Part shown: positions 26,197 through 36,200 of the stretch, piece after piece
How the letters are laid out: each line of letters starts with the position of its first letter
How positions within the stretch are numbered: the first letter of the stretch is position 1
Program-made: the position numbers and the translations under genes
The notes under the pieces: generated by a model
Databases searched by the model: none
Told to the model about the DNA's origin: nothing
Seen by the model: the letters and a program-made list of their open reading frames with translations, nothing else
DNA from: Myxococcales bacterium
GTDB lineage: Bacteria; Myxococcota_A; Bradymonadia; Bradymonadales; GCA-2716585
Direction: 5' to 3'
Assembly: GCA_002716585.1 (NCBI GenBank)
Contig: PBBL01000081.1
Span: 1 to 64,000 of the forward strand
DNA length: 64,000 nt

Positions 26197-28218
26197 ATGA
26201 TCAAGACACGAGCCCTCGCCCCCCTTGTCGCCGCCGTCGCGCTGATGGCGTGGTTGTCAGCTTGCGGCAGCGACTCCACGGGAGCCTCCGCGCCTGGCTG
26301 CGCGCTCGACAGCGACTGCGCCAACGAAGGGCGCGGCTTCATCTGCAGCGACTCGCAGTGCCTCCAGCTCCCCTGCACCACCCGAGCCGACTGCCCTGGC
26401 CTGGGCTACACCTGCATCAACGGCACCGTCTGCGGCGTCACCGAGTGCACCACGAGCCAGGACTGCGTCGTCCAGGGGCTGGGCACGATCTGCCTGGAGA
26501 ACGCCTGCGCCCCCGGCATCAGCTGCGCCTCCAACAACGACTGCCCTGGCGGCTGGGAGTGCAACACGCTCCTCGGACAGTGCATCACCGGCTCGACCTC
26601 CAACGCCCCCCAGGATGAGTGCAGCCGCAACTCCGATTGCCCCTCCGGGCAGCAGTGCGATCGCGACACCCTGACCTGCATCAACGTTGGTGGCCAGGAC
26701 GCAGGCGTCGACACCTCTCCCGCGGACACCAACGTCGTCGACACCCGCCCCCCTGAGGACACCCGAGTCGAAGACACCTTCGTCGAGCCCGACACCGAGA
26801 TGAAGGACATCTTTGATGAACCCGACGTCGCCCCGGACACGGTCGTCATGGAGGACACCACCCCCGAAGACACCGCTCCCGAGGACACCGCGCCCGAAGA
26901 CACCACCCCGGATGTCCCCGAAGACACAACGCCTCAGGACACCGCGCCTGAAGACACCGCACCCCAGGACACGACCCCGGACGTCCCTGAAGACACCACC
27001 CCTGAAGACACCACTCCCCAGGATACGGCGCCCGAAGACACCGCCCCCCAGGACACCTCCGTCGAAGATGAAGAGGACACCGGCCCGCCGCCCACCCCGC
27101 CGCGGGGCGTCTACCACTACGAGCGCCTGCCGGTCGGCGGCTTCGGGCGCGCGGTGAGCATCGACTTCCACCCGGACAGCAGCTACGCCGTCATCCTGGA
27201 GTCCTACGACATCGTGCACATCCACGACTGGGACACGGGCGTGACCACCCGCGTGGACCTGGGCCCCCCCCGAGGCAACCTCTACTGGTCCGAGGTGGTC
27301 TTCGACCCGTCCGGCGAGTTCGCGCTGTTGGTCGGCACCCGCTACGTGGACGACGCGAGCACGGGCGTGATCCTTCGCTTCGACGACGCGCTGTGGCGCG
27401 GCTGGGACGGCGAGTCCGAGGAGACCTCCCCCTTCTCCGAGTTCGAGGACGCGCAGCGGGCCGAGATCTACACCGCCATCGAGTACCCCCACCAGGGGGG
27501 GCTGCCCATCCTCCTGACCGGCGTGGAGGCAGGCTACCGAATTACGCTCCGCGAGTTTGATCCTGTGGTCGGCAGCTTCACTGACTTCGCCACCACAACC
27601 TTGAGCGGCGCCAACATCAGCCGAGGGCTGGCCTTCGCCAAAAACGAGTTCGGCGGCCCGGGGATCCTCGTTGGCGGCGGAGACAGCGGCGCCGACGTGT
27701 CCTACTACACCGAAATCCAAGACATCGGGGAGTGGCGCGACGAGCGCATGCTCGACTCGAACACAGGCAACATCTCACGGATCGCCTCACACCCCAGCGG
27801 TGACTACGCTTTGTTGGTCCAGTCTTCCGGTGGAGCGAGGATCTACCGCTATGAGGCGGGCCAGGTCAGCGACTCCAGCGACTCGCCGAGTTGGAGCAAC
27901 CGTGGCTCGTTCGCCATCCGCTTTCAGGACGATGGGCGCCGCGCGTTGGTCGTCGGAGGCAACCGCGGCGGGGTCGGCTCGGCGTTCGAGTTCCGACACG
28001 ACGAGTTCGAGTGTGGCCTCGACTGCGGCTGGACCCAGGTCTCCATCCCCGACTTCAGTGACCCCCCCTACAACGCGAACTCCAGCACGCTCCTGACCGA
28101 CGTGGGCTGGCGCCCCGGCTGCGACGGCGGCCTGATCGTCGGCGGCTGGAGCAACTTCAACGGCTCGGTGGGCTACCTCATCAAGTTCCAGATCGAAAAC
28201 GGCGTGTCCTGCGATTGA
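26197..28218 (+). CDS. Cys-rich lipoprotein with acidic Thr/Pro repeat stalk
   Basis: The protein has 673 residues. The lipobox LSAC at about residues 20-23 predicts a lipid anchor. Residues 30-165 hold repeated disulfide-type modules ([21 protein letters not shown]). Residues 170-300 are a low-complexity stalk of [15 protein letters not shown] units. The remaining 370 residues are beta-rich and look like a propeller ([20 protein letters not shown] and repeated blades with [20 protein letters not shown]). This fits a surface protein held away from the membrane by an acidic stalk. The ligand is unknown. The start is divergent from secA. Confidence 0.85.
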   Translation: MIKTRALAPLVAAVALMAWLSACGSDSTGASAPGCALDSDCANEGRGFICSDSQCLQLPCTTRADCPGLGYTCINGTVCGVTECTTSQDCVVQGLGTICLENACAPGISCASNNDCPGGWECNTLLGQCITGSTSNAPQDECSRNSDCPSGQQCDRDTLTCINVGGQDAGVDTSPADTNVVDTRPPEDTRVEDTFVEPDTEMKDIFDEPDVAPDTVVMEDTTPEDTAPEDTAPEDTTPDVPEDTTPQDTAPEDTAPQDTTPDVPEDTTPEDTTPQDTAPEDTAPQDTSVEDEEDTGPPPTPPRGVYHYERLPVGGFGRAVSIDFHPDSSYAVILESYDIVHIHDWDTGVTTRVDLGPPRGNLYWSEVVFDPSGEFALLVGTRYVDDASTGVILRFDDALWRGWDGESEETSPFSEFEDAQRAEIYTAIEYPHQGGLPILLTGVEAGYRITLREFDPVVGSFTDFATTTLSGANISRGLAFAKNEFGGPGILVGGGDSGADVSYYTEIQDIGEWRDERMLDSNTGNISRIASHPSGDYALLVQSSGGARIYRYEAGQVSDSSDSPSWSNRGSFAIRFQDDGRRALVVGGNRGGVGSAFEFRHDEFECGLDCGWTQVSIPDFSDPPYNANSSTLLTDVGWRPGCDGGLIVGGWSNFNGSVGYLIKFQIENGVSCD

Positions 28219-28242
28219 GCCAACAACAACTGATACGAACTC

Positions 28243-28352
28243 GTGTAGAAAGGTCGCTGCGAAGCAGCGGCGCGCAGATGAACTCAGCCATCTGAATTGA
28301 CTCAGAATGTTCGCATTCAGCCCGCTGAGTTCATCGCGCGACCTTTCTACAC
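28243..28352. repeat. multi-stem palindromic element
   Basis: The outer arms GTGTAGAAAGGTCGC (28243-28257) and GCGACCTTTCTACAC (28338-28352) are perfectly complementary. So are the inner arms GATGAACTCAGC (28277-28288) and GCTGAGTTCATC (28324-28335). Between the left arms is a small hairpin (GCTGC-GAA-GCAGC), and in the central loop GAATG-TTCG-CATTC. The result is a branched, tRNA-sized structure in the 169-base spacer between two plus-strand genes. It may be a small mobile palindrome (REP/MITE-like) or a structured RNA. Outside it the spacer shows only the next gene's AAGGAG site. Confidence 0.8.
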
Positions 28353-28387
28353 CAGTTGATATGAACCCCCTCACAAGGAGATGCACC

Positions 28388-29281
28388 ATGTCCACCCCAC
28401 CCTGGATGGTCTCGCTTCACGGCGGCCACAGCGGTCAATTCTGCGATCACGCCGTCGGCAGCCTGGAGGAGGTCCTCGAAGCGGCCGTCGCCGCTGGCTT
28501 CACGACGTTCGGGATCTCCGAGCACGCCCCGCGGCTGGGAACCCAGTACCTCTACGACAAGGAGATCGAGTTGGGCTGGGACGTCGCCCACCTGGAGAAG
28601 CTCTTTGACGACTACGCCACGACGAGCGCCGAGCTGGTGGAGGCGTTCGCCGACCGCCTGACCGTCCTCCGCGGCTTTGAGGCCGAGGCCGTCCCCACCG
28701 ACCGCTACAAGGAGCTGATGCTCGGCTACCGCGAGCGCTACGGGTTCGAGTTCATGATCGGCTCGGTGCACCACGTCGATGACATCAGCATCGACGGGCC
28801 GATGCACCAGTTCCAACAAGCGATGGAGGGGCGCGGCGGGCTGGAGCCGCTGGCGATCGCCTACTACGAGGCGGTCATCGCCATGATCGAGGCCCTCCAG
28901 CCCGAAGTGGTCGGCCACCTGGACCTGATCCGGAAGAACGGCGTCCACGTCGGCCCCGTCGACACCCCGGCGATTCGTGAGGTGGCCGTCGCGGCGCTGG
29001 AGGTCGTTCGCGACCACGGGTGCGTCCTCGATCTGAACACCGCGGGCTACCGCAAGGGGCTCAAGACCCCCTACCCCGCCCCGTGGATCATCCAACGCGC
29101 CACGGACATGGGGATCGGCTTCTGCTTTGGCGACGACAGCCACGGCCCGGAGCAGGTCGGCGCGGGCATGGAGGCGTCACGGCGCTACCTCCTTGAGCAA
29201 GGCGTCACGCACATCTCCGCGCCGAGCCGTCAAGACGGCGGCCTGGTCTGGCACAAGGTGCCGCTGGCCGACGCGCCTTGA
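28388..29281 (+). CDS. PHP-family histidinol-phosphatase-like phosphatase
   Basis: The protein has 297 residues. The PHP metal-binding pattern is visible: LHGGHSGQFCDHA at the start, then GFTTFGISEHAP, LRGFEAEAVP, MIGSVHHVDD, GHLDLIRK and GDDSHGPEQVG near the C-terminus. The order matches HisK-type histidinol phosphatases, the class that makes histidinol in Gram-positive and some other bacteria. No other his gene is present, so the substrate is inferred. AAGGAG lies seven bases before the ATG. Confidence 0.83.
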   Translation: MSTPPWMVSLHGGHSGQFCDHAVGSLEEVLEAAVAAGFTTFGISEHAPRLGTQYLYDKEIELGWDVAHLEKLFDDYATTSAELVEAFADRLTVLRGFEAEAVPTDRYKELMLGYRERYGFEFMIGSVHHVDDISIDGPMHQFQQAMEGRGGLEPLAIAYYEAVIAMIEALQPEVVGHLDLIRKNGVHVGPVDTPAIREVAVAALEVVRDHGCVLDLNTAGYRKGLKTPYPAPWIIQRATDMGIGFCFGDDSHGPEQVGAGMEASRRYLLEQGVTHISAPSRQDGGLVWHKVPLADAP

Positions 29282-29290
29282 GCCAGCGGC

Positions 29291-29509
29291 TCAACCCGAG
29301 TCGTCCTCGGCCTCCAGGCGCGCGAAGACCATCTTGAGCACGACGACGTTGAACCCCCCCAGCGCGACGGCGCCCGCGAAGAACGGGAGCCCATCCGAGA
29401 TGCTCCCGGAGAACGTGACGACCGCGGCGACCAGCAGCAGCGTCAACACCGGGACCATGAGCAGGAGGGTGAGCGAGGCCTTCATACCCTTGTTGGGATC
29501 GGACTTCAT
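29291..29509 (-). CDS. small two-helix membrane protein
   Basis: The protein has 72 residues. Two hydrophobic segments (ASLTLLLMVPVLTLLLVAAVVTF shortened here, and FFAGAVALGGFNVVVLKMVF) are followed by an acidic tail (EAEDDSG). The ATG overlaps the stop of the upstream methyltransferase/MTHFR gene (29506-29509), so the two are likely translationally coupled. It is not recognised and too short to assign. Confidence 0.65.
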   Translation of the reverse strand: MKSDPNKGMKASLTLLLMVPVLTLLLVAAVVTFSGSISDGLPFFAGAVALGGFNVVVLKMVFARLEAEDDSG

Positions 29510-31440
29510 GATGCCTTGTCCTGTGACTCGGGGCGTGTGTAACCCACGCAGGTGAGGATGTCGAGCGCCAGGCTGTAGCGGCCAAACGGCGGCATGATGT
29601 AGGCCCCCACCACATCGTCCACCACACCCAGGAGCGCCTCCTGGGCGATCCGCACGCCCTCGGCGCGCGCCGCGGGGCCTCGATCCACCTTCTGCATCCG
29701 GTCTCGGATGTCCTGGGGGATCTGCATGCCGGGCACCTCGTTGTGGAGGAACTCGGCGTTGCGGTGGCTGGCGAGCGGCAGCAAGCCGACGAGGATCGGC
29801 ATGTCGAGGTGCCGCGTGTCGCGGATGAAGCGGTGGAGGATCTCGGGGTCGTAGACCGGCTGGGTCATGATGAACTCGGCGCCCGCCTCGCGCTTCTGCT
29901 CCAGGCGCCGGATCTCGCGATCGTAGTCCAGCGCGGCAGGCTCCGCCCCACACGCGCACAGGAAGCGGGTCGGGTCCATCTTCTTGCCCGCCAGATCGCG
30001 CCCGTGGTTGAAGTTGTCCGCGATCCGGAGCAACCCGACGCTGTCCACGTCGAACACCGGGGTCGCGTGGGGGTAGTCGCCCATCTTGGGCGGATCGCCG
30101 GTGATGATCACCAGGTTGTGGAGCCCCAGGACGTGATCGGCCAGCAGATCGGACTGAAGCCCGAGCAGGTTGCGATCGCGGCAACACACGTGGAGGATCA
30201 CCTCCATGTCCAGTTCGCGCTGGATCAGCAGCCCAAGGGCCTGGTTGGACATCCGCACCGACGCCCGGGGGCCGTCGGCGATGTTGACCACGTTGACCCC
30301 CCCTTCGCGGAGCAGCCGCGCGGCGGCCAGCGCCTTGCTCGGGTCAAGCCCGTTGGGGGGGTTGACCTCAACGCTGACCACGAAGCTCTCCGGTCCCACC
30401 GGGACAGGCTCCTTCGCCTTGACCCGATCGTGGTAGACGCGCGCGATGGCGGCGCCGAGGCCAGTCTTCTCCGCGGTCGGCGTCGGCTCGACCCCCTCGT
30501 AACGCTCCCTGTCAGGCGTCGACACGACGCTGACCTCGCTCCGCGCCTCAACTCGCCCGCCGCCCATCATCCGAGCCGCGCCGACGATCCGACGGATGTG
30601 CTCAGGGCTCGTCCCACAGCACCCACCGACCAACGACACCCCGAGCTTGAAGAAGCGCCGCGCGTAGACCCCGAAGTACTCCGGCGTCGCCATGTAGATG
30701 TGGCGCCCCTCCTGGATCTTCGGGTACCCCGCGTTGGGTTGGATCGCGATCGGGATCCCTCGCCCGACCATCTTCTCGGCCACGCTGAACAGCTGGTGTG
30801 GCCCCTCGACGCAGTTGGCGCCGATCACGTCCACCCCCAGATCCCTCAAGAGCGTGAACACCTGCTCGGGGTCGGCCCCCTCGCTCGTCCGCTCCTCGCC
30901 GTCGAAGGCGACCTGGGCGATGATCGGCAGCGACGACACCGCCTGAACCGCCTGGACCGCGAGGCGCAGCTCGCTCAGCAGGCGGAAGGTCTCCAGAACA
31001 AAGACGTCCACCCCGCCATCGGCCAGGATCGCCGCCTGCTCCTTGAACGCGTCGCGCACCCGCTCCAGCTCCGCGTCGCTGATCACGCCAGGGACCGCCC
31101 CCGTCGGACCGATCGCGCCGCCCACGAGCACCTTGCCCCGATCGGCGCACCGCCGCGCGATCTGGACCGCCGCGCGATTCAGCTCGACGAGCTTGTCCTC
31201 CAGGCCATGCTTGGCGAGCTTGAGGCGGTTGGCCGCGAAGGTGTGCGTCTCGATCAGATCCGCGCCCGCTGCGATGTAGTCCTCGTGGATCTGCTGCACC
31301 AGAGACGGGTTGCGCAGGCAGACCTCTTCGAGGCTTCGGTTGATGAAGACGCCGCGCTCGTAGAGCTGGGTCCCCATCGCGCCATCGACGACGAGGGGCC
31401 CGCGTTCAAGAGCAGCCAGAAATGCGTTGGTGTTGGTCAT
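29506..31440 (-). CDS. bifunctional homocysteine S-methyltransferase / methylenetetrahydrofolate reductase
   Basis: The protein has 644 residues and two fused enzymes. The N-terminal half is a homocysteine methyltransferase (VVDGAMGTQLYERG; zinc ligands Cys in GANCVEG and the Cys pair in GGCCGTSPEHIR). The C-terminal half is a TIM-barrel methylenetetrahydrofolate reductase (FVVSVEVNPPNG, NLVIITGDPPKMGDYP, FIMTQPVYDPE). The same fusion is known as YitJ in Bacillus. It lets one protein reduce methylene-THF and methylate homocysteine for methionine synthesis. ATG 31440 matches the domain start. The ribosome-binding site is weak. The gene is divergent from the kinase at 31617. Confidence 0.9.
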   Translation of the reverse strand: MTNTNAFLAALERGPLVVDGAMGTQLYERGVFINRSLEEVCLRNPSLVQQIHEDYIAAGADLIETHTFAANRLKLAKHGLEDKLVELNRAAVQIARRCADRGKVLVGGAIGPTGAVPGVISDAELERVRDAFKEQAAILADGGVDVFVLETFRLLSELRLAVQAVQAVSSLPIIAQVAFDGEERTSEGADPEQVFTLLRDLGVDVIGANCVEGPHQLFSVAEKMVGRGIPIAIQPNAGYPKIQEGRHIYMATPEYFGVYARRFFKLGVSLVGGCCGTSPEHIRRIVGAARMMGGGRVEARSEVSVVSTPDRERYEGVEPTPTAEKTGLGAAIARVYHDRVKAKEPVPVGPESFVVSVEVNPPNGLDPSKALAAARLLREGGVNVVNIADGPRASVRMSNQALGLLIQRELDMEVILHVCCRDRNLLGLQSDLLADHVLGLHNLVIITGDPPKMGDYPHATPVFDVDSVGLLRIADNFNHGRDLAGKKMDPTRFLCACGAEPAALDYDREIRRLEQKREAGAEFIMTQPVYDPEILHRFIRDTRHLDMPILVGLLPLASHRNAEFLHNEVPGMQIPQDIRDRMQKVDRGPAARAEGVRIAQEALLGVVDDVVGAYIMPPFGRYSLALDILTCVGYTRPESQDKAS

Positions 31441-31616
31441 GACGTTGACCAGGGTGTGTTGAGTGGATTGGGGTGGCGGTATAAAGGATACCCAACCGCC
31501 GCATGGGCTCCGCGAGGCTAGCACTACGACGTCGAGTCGTGCAACAATGCAACGAGCCCTGGGCCACGCCGATGTATCGACATCAACCTGCGGCCACTTG
31601 AACGTGTGACTTCGCC

Positions 31617-34600
31617 GTGACGGACTCACGACACAACCCGACGCCGCCGCCCCTCGACCGGATCCTTCGCGTCGGTGAGATGGTCGCGGGCCGCTTTCGC
31701 ATCGTCGCCCCGATCGCGCAGGGCACCTGGAGCACGATCTACCACGCCTACCAGACCGACCTCGATCGCCACGTCGCGCTCAAGATCCTCAAGACCTCCT
31801 CGCGAGGCGATCACACCATCGTGGAGCGCTTTCGCCGCGAGGCGCTGTTCATCAGCCAGCTCAACCACGCCAACACCATCAAGGTGCTGGACTACGGCGA
31901 GACCAGCTCCGGGCTCCTCTACATCGCCATGGAGTACCTGGAGGGGCGCACCCTCGGGCAGCTCATCATGGACGAGGAGCGCTTGCCGCCCGAGCGCGCC
32001 TACCGCCTCCTCGTCCAGATCTGCCAGAGCCTCTCCGAGGTCCACAGCCTCGGCATGCTCCACCGGGACCTCAAGCCCGACAACATCTTCCTGTGCACCC
32101 GCAGCTCGCTCAGCCAGAACACCTACTCCACCGACTTCATCAAGGTCCTCGACTTTGGCATCGCCAAGGCCACGCGCCACATCGACGGCGTTGACGGCGC
32201 GATGGAGCACCTGACCAGCCGCGGGCTGCTGATCGGCACGCCGCTCTACATGGCCCCTGAGCAGGTCATGGAGCAGGAGCTGACCCCCGCGACCGACATC
32301 TACTCGCTCGGCCACATCCTCTATGAGATGCTCACCGGGCTCGCCCCTTTTGATGATGGCACCGAGGAGCCCCTCCAGATCATCATGCGGCACATCGAGG
32401 ACGATATCCCGCCGCTGCCCCCCGAGCTGGAGAACCACCCGCTGGCGGCGGTCATCAAGCGCACCTCGGCCAAGAACCCCCTGGAGCGCTTCCCGGACGC
32501 CGAGGCGCTCCTGAGCTTCCTCCTCGTCCTCCCGCTCGCCGAACTCAACGAAGACGAGCGGCTCGACCTCGTCACCCAGCCCACCATCAAGGCCCTCCCG
32601 GACTCGTCGCCGCCGCCCCGCTCCTCGGGGCTGGACACGGTGCACGAGGAGTTCAAGGCCTTCGCGCTGGAGAACCCCGAGCGCAGCGACGTCTACACAC
32701 AGCTCCTCGATCACCTGGAGCGCGTCCATGACGAGGGCCGCGGTCGGCTCGTCGTGCTGCGCGGCGAGGCGGGCATCGGCAAGACCGTCATCACCACCTC
32801 GTTGAGCCAGGCGCTGATCCACCGCGACCCCAAGGCGCTCTTTGTCTACCACCCCTACCTCGACCCCGGCTGGTCCCTGCGGCAGGGCGACGTCTGGGCC
32901 ATGGCCGGGACGCTCCTGGGCGCAGAGGCGTTCGCGCCGGAGTCGCTCTCCGACTCACTCCGCGAGGCGATCGAGGCAGGCTTTGAGGGACGCGAGGAGG
33001 TGTTCAAGACCCTCCAGGTCTTCCAGGAGCAGCGTATCAACCCGCTGCTGTCGTCCATCGAGGTGCTGCGGAGCAAACGCCACGAGCTGTTCGTCGCGCT
33101 CAGCCGCCCGTTTCAAGCCCTGGCCTCCGAGCGGACCCTGGTGTGGATCCTGGAGGAGCTGCACGAGGAAGACTCGATCACCCTGGCCTTCCTCCAGCAC
33201 CTGCTGGGGCTGTTCGAGCAGACGCCGCTCAAGCTCCTGATCATCGCCACGGTCAACGAGGAGGCGCTCACCCCGTCGGCGCGCAGGACCCGCGCGCTGG
33301 TGCCGCTGCTCACCAACCCATCCAAGCACGTCCACATCATCACGCTCCGAGGCGTCCAGGAGGACGCCGCGATCACCCAGATGTCCTCCGAGCTGGATCA
33401 CCCCCTCGCTCCCGAGCTGGCGCTGACGCTCCACCGACTGACCGACGGCCACCCCCAGTTCAACCTCGAAGCCCTCAAGCACCTGCACGAATCCGAGCAC
33501 CTCCAGCTCCAGGGCGGCACCTACCGGCTGGCCGACAACCTGGAGCTGGAAGACCTCATCCCCCACCGCCTCGTGGATCTGGTCCAGCGGCGGCTCCAGG
33601 TCCACCGCTACAAAGCCCAGTCCGGGGCGCTGCTGCGCTACACGCTGGAGTCGGTCGCGCTGCTGGGTTCGGAGTCCTCCCACGACACCGTGCTCACCTT
33701 CATGACCTCGCTCGACGAGACGCTCAACCCCGACACGCTCAACCTCGCCATCCAGGAGGCGATCCAGCTCGGTTACCTGCAATCGAACAACGGGCACCTC
33801 CAGTTCAACCTCCCCCAGATCCAACGGATGTTGCTGGAGCAGCTCGACCGGACCGCGACCCACGACGGCGACAGCGGTGACTTCGCCCGCAACCGCCTGG
33901 GCCACGCCGCGTCGTTCCTGCTGGAGCGCCACCCGGATCCCTCCTCGATGGTGCTCCACCACATCGTGTCGCTGTACGTCATGGCCGGGAGGCGCGACAA
34001 GGCGGCCCGATGCCTGCGCAAGGCGGCCCACTCCGCCTACTACCGCTTCGACCTCGACACCGCCATCGACACCTACCTGCAGGCGCTCCGGCACGCCCGA
34101 CGCCCCAGCGTCGAGAGCGGCCAGCTCGCCTTCGTCGCCCCCGAGACCGACGAGGAGCTGGCGGTGTTCCTCCGCCTCGGCGAGTGCTACGCCATCCTCG
34201 GGGACATGGGGCTGGCGCAGGACTACCTGACCTGCGCGCTGCGCGGCGCCCAGCTCGCCTCCAAGTCCAGCCTCGGCGCGTCCATACGCGGGCAGGCCAT
34301 GCAGCTCAAGGGCGACCTCGCCCTGCTCCAGGGCAACTCGGAGGCCGCCGCCTGGCACTTCGTCCAGGCCCGACGCGCCTTTGAGAAGGTCCGCCAGGAT
34401 CAAGGTATCGCCCGCTCCATCATTGAGCGTGCCCGGATACACCTCCTTGAGGGTGAGCCACACGAGGCGCTCGACCCCCTCCTCGAAGCCCTCGTGCTCG
34501 CCGAGTTCATCGAGGTCATCCCCATCCAGATACAGGCCCTGACCGCCCTCGCGCGCACCCACCTCCAGCTCGGCGACCCTCGCCGAGCCCTCAAGGACGC

Positions 34601-35516
34601 CCAACAAGCCCTCGATCTGCTCCAGCGCGAGAACGACGCCTCCAACATCGCCAACCTCTTCATCGACCTCGGCGAGATCCAATACGTCATCGGCGACCTC
34701 GATCAGGCCAGGATCGCCACCCAGCAGGCGATCGCCATCAAGCTGCGGATCGGCGAACGCCTCGGCCTCGTCCGCGCCAGGACGCTCTCCGGGCAGATCC
34801 TCGCCGCGCTCGGGCGGCTCGATGAGGCGCACCGTGAGATCGCCCAGTGCGTCGACCACTGCGTCCGCTACCACGACCCCATCGGCGCGGCGCGCGCCAG
34901 AGTCCTGCTGAGCGATCTCCAGGCCCACCAGAACAGGCTCAAGGGCGTGTCGCTGGAGCGCGTCGAGCGCCAGTACCGAGACATCCTTGAAGCGCTCGTC
35001 GAGATGGACGCCACCGAGCAGATCTGCACCGTCCTCATCCGGCTGGCGCTCCTGAAGGCCTCCCAGAACCAACGCCACCACGCCATGGCGCTCCTTGAAG
35101 AGGCGATGCCTGGGCTCAAGGTCGACGCGACCCACTGCCAACGCGCGTTCAAAGCCGTGCTCGCCTGGCTCGATGGACTTCGAGGCGAGCACGTCAACGC
35201 CCAGAGCCGCCTCGACGAGATCATCGCCACGTCCCAGACCGATCGCTCCACCGCCCTCCTCTTCCTCTCCTGCGTGTTGATGTCGGACCTCCACGTCCGT
35301 CAAGGGGATCCCTCGCCGAGCCACGGGGTCATTCAGCTCGCCTACAGCCAGGCGCTCCTCAATGGGCTCCTCACCGAGGCGGCCCAGTGCCGGTTGGAGC
35401 TTCAGCGGTGTGGGGCATATGGCGACGACGCCGCCGCGTTGATGGATCCGCGAGCCCTCCTGCTCGGACAGCTCGTCACCCTCCCGTTGCTCCCCGACAA
35501 GACGAACGGGGATTGA
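31617..35516 (+). CDS. giant Ser/Thr protein kinase with ATPase and TPR-like repeat region
   Basis: The protein has 1299 residues. The kinase domain spans about residues 25-300, with VALKIL for the ATP-binding Lys, HRD at 149-151 (MLHRDLKPDN), DFG from 179 and MAPEQ. The glycine-rich loop is degenerate (IAQGTWSTIY). A STAND/AAA-type ATPase follows, with Walker A GEAGIGKT at 383-390 and a Walker B-like LVWILEELHEED. The last 600 residues are TPR-like helical repeats. This kinase-ATPase-TPR layout is typical of myxobacterial signalling proteins. The GTG start has no good ribosome-binding site, and an ATG at 31680 would fall within the domain start. Two cyclic-nucleotide-binding-domain genes follow downstream on the same strand. 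Confidence 0.88.
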   Translation: MTDSRHNPTPPPLDRILRVGEMVAGRFRIVAPIAQGTWSTIYHAYQTDLDRHVALKILKTSSRGDHTIVERFRREALFISQLNHANTIKVLDYGETSSGLLYIAMEYLEGRTLGQLIMDEERLPPERAYRLLVQICQSLSEVHSLGMLHRDLKPDNIFLCTRSSLSQNTYSTDFIKVLDFGIAKATRHIDGVDGAMEHLTSRGLLIGTPLYMAPEQVMEQELTPATDIYSLGHILYEMLTGLAPFDDGTEEPLQIIMRHIEDDIPPLPPELENHPLAAVIKRTSAKNPLERFPDAEALLSFLLVLPLAELNEDERLDLVTQPTIKALPDSSPPPRSSGLDTVHEEFKAFALENPERSDVYTQLLDHLERVHDEGRGRLVVLRGEAGIGKTVITTSLSQALIHRDPKALFVYHPYLDPGWSLRQGDVWAMAGTLLGAEAFAPESLSDSLREAIEAGFEGREEVFKTLQVFQEQRINPLLSSIEVLRSKRHELFVALSRPFQALASERTLVWILEELHEEDSITLAFLQHLLGLFEQTPLKLLIIATVNEEALTPSARRTRALVPLLTNPSKHVHIITLRGVQEDAAITQMSSELDHPLAPELALTLHRLTDGHPQFNLEALKHLHESEHLQLQGGTYRLADNLELEDLIPHRLVDLVQRRLQVHRYKAQSGALLRYTLESVALLGSESSHDTVLTFMTSLDETLNPDTLNLAIQEAIQLGYLQSNNGHLQFNLPQIQRMLLEQLDRTATHDGDSGDFARNRLGHAASFLLERHPDPSSMVLHHIVSLYVMAGRRDKAARCLRKAAHSAYYRFDLDTAIDTYLQALRHARRPSVESGQLAFVAPETDEELAVFLRLGECYAILGDMGLAQDYLTCALRGAQLASKSSLGASIRGQAMQLKGDLALLQGNSEAAAWHFVQARRAFEKVRQDQGIARSIIERARIHLLEGEPHEALDPLLEALVLAEFIEVIPIQIQALTALARTHLQLGDPRRALKDAQQALDLLQRENDASNIANLFIDLGEIQYVIGDLDQARIATQQAIAIKLRIGERLGLVRARTLSGQILAALGRLDEAHREIAQCVDHCVRYHDPIGAARARVLLSDLQAHQNRLKGVSLERVERQYRDILEALVEMDATEQICTVLIRLALLKASQNQRHHAMALLEEAMPGLKVDATHCQRAFKAVLAWLDGLRGEHVNAQSRLDEIIATSQTDRSTALLFLSCVLMSDLHVRQGDPSPSHGVIQLAYSQALLNGLLTEAAQCRLELQRCGAYGDDAAALMDPRALLLGQLVTLPLLPDKTNGD

Positions 35517-35573
35517 CAGCCAGGGTCAGGCGCGTCACTAAGGTAGTGTGATGCAACAGCCTACGGAGGCACC

Positions 35574-36200
35574 ATGTCGCAAGACAAGTCACGCGCTCCA
35601 GATCAACGCATCGCCGTGAAGGGGATGTCTGGAGGGCCCAAGCTCGCCAGCCGTGTCAACACCGGCCTCGACAGCAGCGAGACGATCTTCAACTTCTTTC
35701 GATCGATCGCGCTGTTCAGCCTCCTGGACGCCGACGAGGTCGCCCAGGTGCTCAGGATCTGCACCATCGAGACGGCCGCGCCTGGCGAAATCCTCTTCGA
35801 TGAAGGAGAGGCCGCCAAGTCCATGCTGATCCTTGAGCACGGCGAGGTGACCGTCACCAAGCGCAGCCAGGGCGGGCAGGTCCAGATCGCCAACCTCGGC
35901 GACGGCTCCATCATCGGCGAGATGGCGCTGATCGCAGGCGCTCCTCGCTCAGCGAGGGTCAAGGCCGTCGCCGAGACCCGGTTCTACCGCCTGGACGGTC
36001 GTCACTTCGACGCCCTGCGCAGGCAGCGGTCGCTGGCTGCGTACAAGATCCTCCTGATGCTGCTCGAAACCCTCGGCGATCGGCACCAGATGATGCTCAA
36101 GCGCGTCCACGAACTCTTCGCCCACCCCGAGGATCACATCGAGATCTTCGAACGGCACTGCCGTGAGCTGATCGAACGAGCCCAGCGAGCGCTTGAATGA
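35574..36200 (+). CDS. cyclic nucleotide-binding domain protein
   Basis: The protein has 208 residues. One CNB domain fills about residues 42-165, with the phosphate-binding cassette GEMALIAGAPRSARV complete, including the Arg that contacts the cyclic phosphate. There is no helix-turn-helix or catalytic domain, so it is not a CRP-type regulator by itself. The N-terminus is basic and the C-terminus helical. ACGGAGG lies a few bases before the ATG. The stop overlaps the next start (36197-36200), so the two CNB-like proteins are probably made together. cAMP or cGMP binding is expected but not shown. Confidence 0.87.
   Translation: MSQDKSRAPDQRIAVKGMSGGPKLASRVNTGLDSSETIFNFFRSIALFSLLDADEVAQVLRICTIETAAPGEILFDEGEAAKSMLILEHGEVTVTKRSQGGQVQIANLGDGSIIGEMALIAGAPRSARVKAVAETRFYRLDGRHFDALRRQRSLAAYKILLMLLETLGDRHQMMLKRVHELFAHPEDHIEIFERHCRELIERAQRALE

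Noticed and set aside
26860-27080. CRISPR-like array
   Set aside because: The repeats are short, contiguous and in frame with a lipoprotein. There are no spacers and no cas genes.
28231-28362. Integron attC site
   Set aside because: The length fits, but the terminal RYYYAAC and GTTRRRY core sites are not matched, and there is no integrase or cassette.
32955-35324. A 789-codon open frame antisense to the giant kinase
   Set aside because: Same shadow pattern (Glu/Val/Leu/Gly-rich). The kinase, ATPase and repeat motifs are on the plus strand.
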